From NCBI GenBank assembly GCA_021399445.1, contig JAJTUQ010000008.1, positions 496,001 to 560,000 on the forward strand: a stretch of DNA of 64,000 bases, written 5' to 3'. The position numbers and the translations under genes are program-made. Positions within the stretch are counted from its first letter, which is position 1; each line of letters opens with the position of its first letter. The notes under the pieces were generated by a model that ran no database searches, was not told where the DNA came from, and saw nothing but the letters and a program-made list of their open reading frames with translations. Source of the DNA: Xylogone sp. PMI_703 (Eukaryota > Ascomycota > Leotiomycetes). Below are positions 56,046 to 64,000 of this stretch, in pieces.

Positions 56046-57853
56046 ATGGATATGTTTACTTACTACGGGTATGTGCAAACATACGAAGATGCAATCAAGC
56101 TCTTTGAAGCATGCCGGCAGGGCAAATTACCTTTATTGCAGCGACGTTTGCTCCGGCAAGAGAGAGCATTGATACAGCCCGGATGCGTATTCGTATGGGA
56201 TGAACAGGAAACAGGTATGAAAATTTGGAGCGACGGCAAGGTGTGGAATACTTTCCAGGAATCCGATCGCTTTCGCATATATGAGGAAATGATAGACCAC
56301 GGGAAGGGCACGAATAATTCAGATAGATATAGCTACAAACCTAACGGATTATTGAAAAAAGTGCTCAACATTGCTACTTCTACCGGAAAGCGTCTGCATC
56401 TGGTCAGCTATTCGCTCTCTCACTCTAATCCACTAGGGTTGTCAAGACCAACTACAGATCCAGGACTTCAGCACATTATTCCAGTCAAAGAAATTTATTC
56501 AACCAAGCTTCCAAAAACTCAAACCCGTAAAACGGCCCCGGCGCAACGGAACTCGTGCGTTCCATTGCCTTCCTTGCAGCCAGTTCCAGCAGAATACCAA
56601 TACCGAGTCTCTAGTGATTATCAATGGCGTCCTCCACCATCTCAGAATCAAGCTATTCCATTAGCATATGAGAGTGTGATCCGCACAGCGATTCGTGGTA
56701 TACAACGCCCCGTCGCCTTATATTTCACTTAAGAGCTTCGAAATCTACTGTTTGGGTCGCGCTAATTATTGCAGAGAATTATGAAATCCTACCACCAGAA
56801 TATGAGAGTGAATATGAGCTTCTGAATGGACGAAGGACCCCGAAATCTCCGGACGCTCTGTCACAGATATCTGGCATAACTGCGAGTACCTCACACTCAG
56901 TTGAGGAAATACGGGACATGGATACAGGCCATATTATTGGGTATTTGCCAGATCTCTACCAAACAGCTTACAGGCTGCTCATACTACTTAAGCCCTGCCA
57001 AACGAAAAATGGAGTAGATCAAAAAATTGTGAACGAGCTCTTCCCTGACTCACCAAAGAATGATTTATTGAACATGAGAGGACAAATGTTCGAGCACCCC
57101 AGAAAGGCTTATGGCTCAGAGCAATACATTAGAACTACATACATTCTGCGAAAACTTCTCAATGAGCCAGATCCAGGGGAAGGGAACTTCAGGCCAGATA
57201 CTATCTTTCAGACCGCAAATCTAGCAAGAATGGTGAAAGATCTTCTTACTGCTCCACAAGATACTCAGAAAGCTTTGTTTCTAATACAAGCTCTCGATCT
57301 CGCATTTCCTACGGCTTTCATGACAGGATTTGATATTACTTCGAATTATGGAAGGAGCACAATGGTTGACGAGACTTTCGAGATAGGCTTGCAAATTCGA
57401 ACTCAAGCTGTCATCTTATCTTAAATATTGGATGACAAAAACCGAGCTATTACTCCGGAAGAACTCTTGATAGATGTGTTCTATTATCCTCTTGATCAAT
57501 ATGATGGCCAATTATCTGTTTTTGATGAGGCACTCAGCAACGGTGCGCTGAAGGAAATTCTCGAGGTGCCGGAAGATTTCAGTACTCCCACAAAGCGGAA
57601 GTTACAAAAGCAGAGTCATAGAGCGTGTAGAACTTATCCACTCCCATTTTGGATGATCAAATGTCAACTTATATGGCTTAATCAGCCTATTTCCTCGGTA
57701 TATATTCCTGGTAGAGATTCTAAGATGGTCCTGGAATCGTTTCGGCGAGATCAAACAATGTATTGAAGCGCAAGGAGGAGTCGAGTCTATTCAGAGATCG
57801 CTCGCCGATACTGTGCATAGAATTGACCCCGACATCGATCTCCTATGTGACTA
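56046..57853 (+). CDS. WOPR (Gti1/Pac2) transcription-factor gene with unusual C-terminal region
   Basis: Exon 1 56046-56697 and exon 2 from 56775 join over a 77-nt intron (GTATAC donor, GCTAAT branch site, TTGCAG acceptor). The frame runs to a TAA at 57422-57424, 433 aa. Residues 4-130 form the Gti1/Pac2 domain: YYGYVQTYEDAIKLFEACRQ, then a VFVWDEQETGMKIWSDG block and a TSTGKRLHLVSY block, as in Wor1/Ryp1-type morphogenesis regulators. The second region (about 265-433) is helical, unfamiliar to me, with GSEQYIRTTYILRKLLNEP. After the TAA the same frame stays open to 57766, and a +2 frame continues to a TAG at 57853 with coding-like sequence (RYIFLVEILRWSWNRFGEI), so the original protein was longer and its 3' part has decayed. 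The WOPR part itself is intact. Confidence 0.7.
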
Positions 57854-57977
57854 GCTTATGCCTGCGGTAGGATAACTTCAGCTTTCCTCTACAACAAATA
57901 TAATTCAAGCGCTGACTTTAAACTTAAAGTAAATCTTCTATGCAATCTTTCAACCTAGGCGTGCTAAGGGGAAGTTC

Positions 57978-58421
57978 ATGCACAGGAAGAGCATTGAGCA
58001 TGGCAAAGATTACGATGTTGTGACGGAGTCGGGAAAGGATATAGAAATCAATTCCTTAAGACAATGTTCAATACCAGCTTTAACAACCGCGCCGCCTTCA
58101 AACTGCTCAAGTCCGTCAGTTTTATCTCAAACTAGCGGAATACCAACTACGACCAACAGTACTTTAGATATAGTGCCATTCCTTTCACCAGTGTGTCCTA
58201 ATTCACATTCAGAGACGCCTGATCATGGCAGAGGATTAAATGAGAAGGATTCGGGGCACAGTCTCGATATCCCCTGTACTCTTATCTTATTCCCCGATCA
58301 GCTAACAATACCCTCGGGTAATACATGTGTGAGTAGGGAGAGATTCCAATCACAATCTAACTTAGAATATTCCTACTGTGAGGCTGCACACGTGACGCTC
58401 AGAATTTTATATATTTATTGA
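57978..58421 (+). CDS. Hypothetical protein, 147 aa (low support)
   Basis: Open from ATG; Ser/Thr/Pro-rich, disordered, ending in a short hydrophobic stretch. No motif or family recognised. The preceding 60 bp contain the repeat also found near 8741-8790. Confidence 0.3.
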   Translation: MHRKSIEHGKDYDVVTESGKDIEINSLRQCSIPALTTAPPSNCSSPSVLSQTSGIPTTTNSTLDIVPFLSPVCPNSHSETPDHGRGLNEKDSGHSLDIPCTLILFPDQLTIPSGNTCVSRERFQSQSNLEYSYCEAAHVTLRILYIY

Positions 58422-58620
58422 TAACAAAGACGAGATTCATAATAACGCGAAAATATATAACAATGAGCACATGGATTCCTCATTCTCAGAACTAACAGCC
58501 AATAACATGTCTGGGTAGGTTTGTTTCCACCATTGGAAGCTTAACACTACTGGTGTTAAGGTGGAGACCGTTTTTTTGAAGGGCGAGGAGTACCTTTCGC
58601 ACGTGGAAAAGAACTATTCT

Positions 58621-59592
58621 TTAATGCCTTCTGTGATGTCCTTCTTTCCCTTTACCTTTGTCACGTGAAACAATGCTATCACCGGGGTCCAAAGTTCTGG
58701 TCCAGTAGTATATCCCAGAATTTTGGCCGTAGTACACCATGCATGGATTACCTTCTGGATCATTCCATTGAAAGAAGTCTGCCCCGGATTTCTCCACCTT
58801 TCCAGCTGCAGTACGAAATTGGTAACGGTTCTCCGAGATGCTTGCGCCACGATGCACTAAGGTGACTGTAACATAGTTTTCGTTTTGCAGATATATATGT
58901 TGGGAGGTTGTTGCACCAGGAACAACACCTGATGTCTGAACCGGTTCCCATTCCATTGAGGCAGCCGAGGGTTGAGTATATGCAGTTTGTTGAGTATAGC
59001 TTGAAAAGTCTGCCGGCTCTCCTATATTATCTGTGTGAGTACCCGTCTCGTATGGGACAGCATATTCCGCCAGAGGGTCGTTACTAGGAAGATAAGTTCC
59101 TGGCTTAGAATACGGTAGAGCACCACCGATCTGGAAATGTTCCTGATCTATGCGAAGATGACCTGTTGGCATTGATTTCATGGATGCAAAGGCCCACTCC
59201 AGTATCTCTTTGTGCTCATCTTTACCAACGTCTTTATAGTACTCAATATGATCCTTTTCACTACCGTCCCAAAGGCCTTTCAAATACCGGTCTCCCCTAT
59301 GCATAGACCAACATCGGATCAGTACACCGACAAGAGTGCAAGCATAGACAATTCCTTCGTCTGGATTATGTTCGAGAAAAGCCTCACAATAAAGTTGTGC
59401 TTGGTCCTCTAGATCCCGGATGCTTGCACGATTGGTCTTTTTAGCCCTTTTTGCTTCAACGAAGCAAAGGATATGCCATTTGTATTGAGTGTCGACATAT
59501 CTGATCACAAGATCGCATGCTTTATCAACACCCTTTTTCTTTGACGGAGGATATTGGGGGGCGAGCTTGAAGTTCCGTCCGGTGAATATCAC
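58621..59592 (-). CDS. PD-(D/E)XK-nuclease-like protein, 5' end incomplete
   Basis: The frame is open back to about 59634 and the start codon is not ATG, so an upstream exon is missing; an ATTACAG acceptor at about 59622 fits. The region encoded by 59530-59380 has the restriction-nuclease signature: D in CDLVIRY, ExK in FVEAKR, and a following Q in LEDQAQLYC. The next block (CTLVGVLIRCWSM) and SEKDHIEYYKDVG match fungal hypothetical proteins I recall with this core. The C-terminal 150 residues are Gly/Tyr/Gln-rich and end in a basic tail. Nuclease activity is inferred from motif only. No interruption in the readable part. Confidence 0.5.
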   Translation of the reverse strand: MIFTGRNFKLAPQYPPSKKKGVDKACDLVIRYVDTQYKWHILCFVEAKRAKKTNRASIRDLEDQAQLYCEAFLEHNPDEGIVYACTLVGVLIRCWSMHRGDRYLKGLWDGSEKDHIEYYKDVGKDEHKEILEWAFASMKSMPTGHLRIDQEHFQIGGALPYSKPGTYLPSNDPLAEYAVPYETGTHTDNIGEPADFSSYTQQTAYTQPSAASMEWEPVQTSGVVPGATTSQHIYLQNENYVTVTLVHRGASISENRYQFRTAAGKVEKSGADFFQWNDPEGNPCMVYYGQNSGIYYWTRTLDPGDSIVSRDKGKGKEGHHRRH

Positions 59593-59634
59593 TTGGGTGA
59601 AAAGACCTGAGAATAACTGAACTGTAATCCGTGT

Positions 59635-60205
59635 TCATCGATGGTAATTTTAGCAGCTTAGTAATCTTCTTCATCACGTTGATCTTGAATAAGTCCATGC
59701 GGTACCCAATAGGAGGACATGATAGCAGGTCTTGTATGTCTATGAATTGCTCGATCTTAGGATAATTGAAATAAATATTGAATAAGTGATATCTTTGACG
59801 ATTAACAGTTGAAAAGCTTATAATATTGCGCAGAAGCTTGAGATGACCCCAGATTTATATAGAAATCCAACTAGAAAAGATCTGAACACCACTTTCTTTC
59901 CTGGCCAGCTACATAATGCGACGTAAGTATGCTTATCAATTTTGCAGCCGCCATCATTCTGCTATTCACATATTCTGAAAGTTTTGGCTTTCGCATTGGT
60001 TGGCAAAACGTATACAATAATAACTCACTCCTCAAGCCACCAATAGTTTAGCCAACTTGGACAAGTTTAAAACACCAACATCACGGACGGATTTTGGGCG
60101 AGATTGCTTAGGTTTTACTAATCGCGCAAGAAACCTTCAGGCAGAGTTGGGAGTATTTTTGGGCACCTCGGATATAAAAGCTCGGAGATAAGAGACGGAG
60201 CCTTT
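59635..60205. other. Interval between the nuclease-like gene and the pogo transposase
   Basis: The part at about 59640-59760 may contain the missing first exon of the nuclease-like gene (minus frame MDLFKINVMKKITKLLKL). The rest, to 60205, contains the remnant 3' end of the transposase gene in another frame and no left terminal repeat that I can recognise. Confidence 0.4.
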
Positions 60206-61210
60206 TTACTGGTGGGATTTCTTGTTCGGCTGCTTCAAAACAGCAAAACAACTCACATCCAAAGGTTGAAGGATATGAGATGAATGTGGAGGCATACAAA
60301 CCACAATAATCTTGTTCTCAATACAATACTGATCAAACTCAGGGGTAACATGGCTTCCATGGCCATCAAGAACAAGCATGCGATATTGGCCTTTGGTACG
60401 CACTTTGGTGTATGGATCAAAGCTTTTTTGAAGCCAATCAAGCCCAATCTCATTATTGGTCCATCCATTATCACTAGTAGCAATCCTCCAACCAGTAGGT
60501 AGATTCTCAAACCACCCAAGAAGTGATCGCTTCCCTTTGAATATAATCAATGGAGGCAAAGCCCAGCCTTGTGTATTGATCGATTCAATCACAGTAACCC
60601 ACTCTCTATTGCCAGGTTGTAGAAGTGGAGGTTTGCCCAAACAATCAGTAGATGTAACTACTTTAGTAGTAGCAACTGGTCCCATAGCAAACCCAGTTTC
60701 ATCAAAATTGTAGATGTCCTCCTCCAAAATCCCATATTGAAGCTTGACTGATATAACCCTTTCAAACCACTCACGTATAACCTTTGGATCCTCACATTTA
60801 GCACGCTTGTAGTTGTATCGACGTATATATTTGGTATTCAAGTCTAAATTTCGAGCTAAAAAGCCATGAAACCAATTTTTGTTGACCGGAGAAGGAGGAA
60901 TAGGTTCACCACATTTAGAAATCAAAAGATTGGCCATTGTTCGCACATTTGAAGGTCTAGGGGGTAATCCTTGCTTTCCCATAGAAATTATCCATTGCTT
61001 CAACGATTGCTCTTCAAGTTGAGTCATTCTATACTTTCTAGTATAGGTGGTTGCTAATTGAGGACGGCCTTTAAAACGTGCACGAAGTGTTGATTCTGGC
61101 ACATCATAATTACGTGCTGCAGCTCGAGTTGACGTGATTTGACCCTTTTTTAACGTGTTGATAGCTAAAAGAAGTCTTCCTTCTTGATTTGGATGCGGCT
61201 TTTTGGGCAT
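60206..61210 (-). mobile_element. pogo-family transposase, C-terminally truncated
   Basis: From the ATG at 61210 (MPKKPHPNQEGRLLLAIN) the frame gives 334 aa; fungal pogo/Fot-type transposases usually exceed 500. It has a psq-type helix-turn-helix (about 10-50), a CENP-B-type DNA-binding region (about 60-135) and a DDD catalytic core with D170 (NFDETGF), D282 (VLDGHGSH) and D318 (ILQPLD). The frame ends 16 residues after the third Asp in unrelated KKSHQ; the next readable segment, in another frame to about 60108, resembles the far C-terminus, so an internal deletion removed the middle. The 5' flank (61211-61325) ends in the terminal sequence gggatctacg next to TA. Confidence 0.82.
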
Positions 61211-61239
61211 TTGGACGTGTTTTGGTTGAATAATAATTA

Positions 61240-61330
61240 ATTGAAATCGGTGGTGTTGATAGAATTGATGATTTGGTGGGGAAGTGCGCCGACCGATTGG
61301 GTGCGCCGACCGTATGGGATCTACGTTACT
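61240..61330. repeat. Right terminal region of the pogo element
   Basis: Contains a directly repeated motif, gtgcgccgaccg, at about 61286-61298 and 61301-61313, followed by the outer end atgggatctacg. The same outer end is at about 16325-16337. The corresponding left end was not found. Confidence 0.5.
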
Positions 61331-61359
61331 TTTGTCAAACATTAATAAATTCTTTTCCA

Positions 61360-61620
61360 TGGTTATTAGACTATCCTTCTAATACACTGTGTTGGTGGGC
61401 TTGCAAGACATACCAAAACTGTCGACGTAACCCTCAGCACACCATCAGCGACCATATTCTCTATTGTGGAAATGAACCTCAACGCTTCCTCGTACCATGC
61501 GCGACTCCAACTGGGAATCAGAGGGACCTCCCATTGTCCCTTGATGTCCAAGACACGAATCTACAAGAGGATTGCCCTGTTTGTTTTGGGCTGACGCCGC
61601 CTAACTCTTCTGATTAGACT
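61360..61620 (+). other. Cys-rich coding-like fragment
   Basis: A plus-strand frame ending at a TAG at 61615-61617 encodes CWWACKTYQNC, ISDHILYCGN and EDCPVCFGLT, a Cys/His-rich pattern that could be a small zinc-binding protein or a 3' exon. It starts at the edge of the pogo element, so its 5' part may have been separated by the insertion. Unrecognised. Confidence 0.25.
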
Positions 61621-61746
61621 GGTCAGTTCCCCAGCGTAGAGTAAGAGACCGTGGTTGAGCCTGCTTGCTAGCGGCCGCCCCGAGGTCTCGAAATTTAACT
61701 ACTAGATAAAGCTGATTAGTAATTTATAGTAGTTAGTAGAGATGAC

Positions 61747-62007
61747 TCACAATGTACTGGGTTTTGAGACTTTGAACATTCGAAGCTCCAGCTTGCTGAC
61801 GTCGACATCAGGAACCTCTTTACAATAAAGATCGAGAACAAGAAATAAGCTTGAAGGCGAAGAGGGATCATAACAATGGTGTACATAACAGTCCTCTAAA
61901 GTTCCGAGACTTTGCGAGTCAGAGAAAGCTGTAATCATCTCTTTTAGATCTTTAAAATATTCTTCGCGATATTTGAGGACCATCCGCTTCGGAGTGATCT
62001 GGCTCAT
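61747..62007 (-). CDS. Hypothetical protein, 86 aa
   Basis: From ATG 62007 (MSQITPKRMVLKYREEYF) the frame encodes a soluble protein with a basic-acidic helical N-terminus and a Ser/Pro turn followed by two likely strands. No domain recognised. The 5' flank is normal in composition, and a TATAAA-like box lies upstream on the minus strand. It may be a genuine small orphan. Confidence 0.35.
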   Translation of the reverse strand: MSQITPKRMVLKYREEYFKDLKEMITAFSDSQSLGTLEDCYVHHCYDPSSPSSLFLVLDLYCKEVPDVDVSKLELRMFKVSKPSTL

Positions 62008-62009
62008 CG

Positions 62010-62793
62010 TGATCGAGGATACTGGCTGCGAGCGACTAAGCTTAGCTCAGAAGATAACATTAAGGAGAAACGGTGAGTGATGGATTGACAATCACTGACG
62101 AGAATTGCATGATCGCGGGAGCTTGGAGATGAACGAGGACTGGAGAGTGCGATGTGGAGAGCCGAGAAACAGCACGACTTATTATTGCAGGTCCGCTTTT
62201 CTGGCCCGTGCACGTATAAAGGGGGTGCTAGGTTGCTCTGCTCGTAATCTGGCCTGTACACAATTACAGTACACTGCGACAATACCGTAAAGTTACCATG
62301 ACTTTGGGATTTAGTCTGCAAAATCTACAGCAATTGTATTTAAATCTCCCAAAGAGAACTTAAACCCACACTTCGCAATCGAAAGGTATTTCTTAAGTGT
62401 CTCCAACCACTCAGTCTAATAATTTATTGTTGCGACTGCTGCACTAGCTGTCTCAATTGCTACGTCTCGGCATCACGTGGTAAAAAAAAAGTCATCAGCC
62501 ACAGTATTCTACTGAACAGCCACAGGCTTGAGGGTTTTACAGTAATTAAGTTATATGGGTCAACATACTTTACCACCTTGGAATGACAAAATTACAAGGT
62601 TCGATCGCATGGATAATTGCTTCGCTAAGGAGCTACTTGAAAATACAGACCCAGATGAAGCATTTAATCCGACGCCGTGGCACAATATCCACTTTCATAA
62701 ATCAGACTTCTCTGTTGGTCGTTTTGTTAGCCCTCTTCCTATATAGGTTCATCCGTGATCCCCCTCCGTTGCACAAGGTTGAATTAAATTAGA
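62010..62793. other. Interval without a supported gene
   Basis: Short plus frames at 62555-62790 (MGQHTLPPWNDKITRF and an overlapping one) are not convincing. Ends at the edge of the inverted duplication. Confidence 0.4.
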
Positions 62794-64000
62794 TAGGCAA
62801 TAAGGTTTTTTCGATTAAATGAATGTCTGCTAGGTTACGTAAATTTAGTTTACAAGAGCTCCCCTTCCTACAAATTAATGCAGCCTTTTCGCTTCTAAGT
62901 TATGGAAAAAGAGTGGACTTCACAACGTTCCCCTTACATTTTCATTGCCACCATAACGGCAAAATATCCCACTGATGTAATCGACCAGCATATTTTAGTT
63001 CAATCTGATACCCTCCAGAGTGTGAACAAATTGCAGTATCACTATATGACCCTGTTTTTGTCTTCATTTTCCAACCCGTTCCCATACATAGCGGCACATG
63101 TGGATATTATTTCGACAAGTCCACTCTTATAATACCTATAAAACAATCGGTCGGGCTCCGTGGTGAATATAGATCGATGTAGCGTGTTGTAAATACAACT
63201 GTGGACGTTTAAATTTATGTTTGGATCAGTAAGGTTGAATTCGTATTTTCCCTCGCTATATGAGTGAGGTCGAAGAGACTCTTTGAACCGTTGCCAGCCA
63301 ATCTTGCTAAACTCCAGTTTTTTCTCGTTCAATATAATTATTACTAATTTCGGAGTGCTGCCTTTAGGTCGAATTGAAAAGGGAGTTTTTTTATGATATT
63401 CATCTATAATGTCTGGTAAGTCGATTCCGAGTACAATAAACTTCAGTCCAGATGTGCTGCATTCGTCGAGAACCTTGGTATCCTGAAACAAGATATTCCA
63501 TATAGATTCATACCCGCAATCTTCACCAAAGGCAATCCTAGAAAAAGCTATCTCAAAGGGAAGTATTATAGAGAAAGAAGAGGTTGGGTAACTGAAATAG
63601 CATCGTAGGTAATGCTATTTTAAAGGACCCAAATCCTAGTTAGCAGCGCCGAAAATAGCCTTTTTGTTACAGTACCTGATTAAGGATAGCAGAGATACAT
63701 CCCGTCTAGCAGCGCCAAGCTGTTTTAGGCTGTTATAGTATCGCAGTCTACTATCTCCTTTACGGATTTGTTAACCACCAGAGCCATTAGTGGTTGGATC
63801 CCGTGTGAAAAGTGTGGAAAATGGAATCCAAGCCGGAAGAGAATATGTGTATCGTCACTTGTGCGTGTGTGGAGACCCTCTCCCGAATTGTGCGCCTTGG
63901 GCGTGGAGCCAAGTGGCTGCGAATTGGCTTGACACCAATCGAATGCATAACTTAACTTATTACTGTGTAGTTCCGCCCAACACACCGAGAATCAAGAAGC
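62794..64000 (-). repeat. Inverted segmental duplication, copy 2 (runs off the window)
   Basis: Reverse complement of 17396-18537, including the coding region. The right end of the homology coincides with the window edge, so its extent is unknown. Differences from the first copy include loss of the start codon and a one-base indel in the orphan gene. Confidence 0.85.
63042..63543 (-). pseudogene. Second copy of the 202-aa orphan, start codon lost
   Basis: The frame reads EIAFSRIAFG where the other copy has EMAVSMIAFG, so the initiator ATG is ATA. An ATG-less frame then runs to NEDKNRVI and stops because of one extra G relative to the other copy. Amino-acid identity over the shared 150 residues is high by eye. 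Probably a pseudogene, unless a downstream start is used. Confidence 0.6.

Noticed and set aside
62902..63132. Plus-strand frame of 76 codons, also found opposite the orphan in copy 1
   Set aside because: The frame is conserved only because the DNA is duplicated; it is antisense to the orphan's 3' end and ends at different places in the two copies.
1..64000. tRNA or rRNA genes
   Set aside because: No cloverleaf with matching A and B boxes or rRNA-like blocks recognised by eye; a tRNAscan-type search would be needed for certainty.
17396..64000. Secondary-metabolite gene cluster
   Set aside because: No polyketide synthase, NRPS, terpene cyclase, P450 or transporter found; the mixture of families does not form a pathway.

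Overview
The window looks like nuclear DNA of a filamentous ascomycete (Pezizomycotina; a leotiomycete would fit, but I cannot fix genus or species). Evidence: short spliceosomal introns of about 45-95 nt with GTAAGT-like donors and CTAAC/CTGAT branch sites, the fungal-only families WOPR/Gti1-Pac2, DUF3723 and an NLR N-terminal domain, and transposons whose stop codons and losses of Cys and Asp codons fit C-to-T/G-to-A decay of the RIP type.

Layout. 1-7.56 kb is a very AT-rich block of nested, RIP-decayed LTR retrotransposons on the minus strand, with a GC-richer LTR (275-508) belonging to a different element. 7.56-11 kb is gene-poor. 11.4-13.4 kb carries the one clear housekeeping gene, a four-RRM Nrd1/Mrn1 RNA-binding protein (minus). 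14-17.4 kb is non-coding, with nested foldback repeats and a pogo-element fragment. From 17.4 kb to the end the window is accessory sequence: a mosaic of duplicated segments, relics, small orphan genes and transposons.

Within the accessory part the most coherent unit is 20.4-25.3 kb. A spliced 565-aa ferric-reductase-type oxidoreductase (minus) and a DUF3723 gene (plus) diverge from a promoter of about 200 bp. Ferric reductases, DUF3723 proteins and NLRs are families repeatedly reported as cargo of fungal Starship giant transposons, and a decayed NLR N-terminal domain lies at 49.8-50.2 kb. No captain (DUF3435 tyrosine recombinase) or element edge is visible, so this is a hypothesis. Then come a single-pass membrane protein with a frame problem (27.9-28.8 kb), a DUF5672 glycosyltransferase (29.7-30.6), a four-exon pseudokinase (31.5-32.6), a solo LTR (32.7-33.0), a small membrane protein (33.4-34.0), a secreted double-psi beta-barrel protein (34.9-35.6), an orphan (36.2-36.7), a MADS-box-like gene (37.3-38.1), a coiled-coil orphan in the intact copy of a segmental duplication (38.5-41.1), another orphan (41.4-41.9), two multi-spanning membrane proteins (42.8-43.6 and 46.6-47.3), a Ca2+-ATPase relic (44.1-44.4) and a 201-bp perfect inverted repeat (45.2/46.3).

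From 48.5 kb on there is a frameshifted orphan, the NLR relic, a stop-riddled Mutator-like transposase (50.5-52.8), a truncated helix-turn-helix transposase N-terminus (53.0-53.2), an almost gene-free 3 kb, a WOPR transcription-factor gene with an unusual second region and a decaying tail (56.0-57.9), a PD-(D/E)XK-nuclease-like gene (58.6-59.6), a C-terminally truncated pogo transposase (60.2-61.2), and at 62.8-64.0 an inverted copy of 17.4-18.5. No genes form an obvious metabolic pathway; the layout suggests cargo accretion, duplication and mutational decay rather than a biosynthetic cluster.
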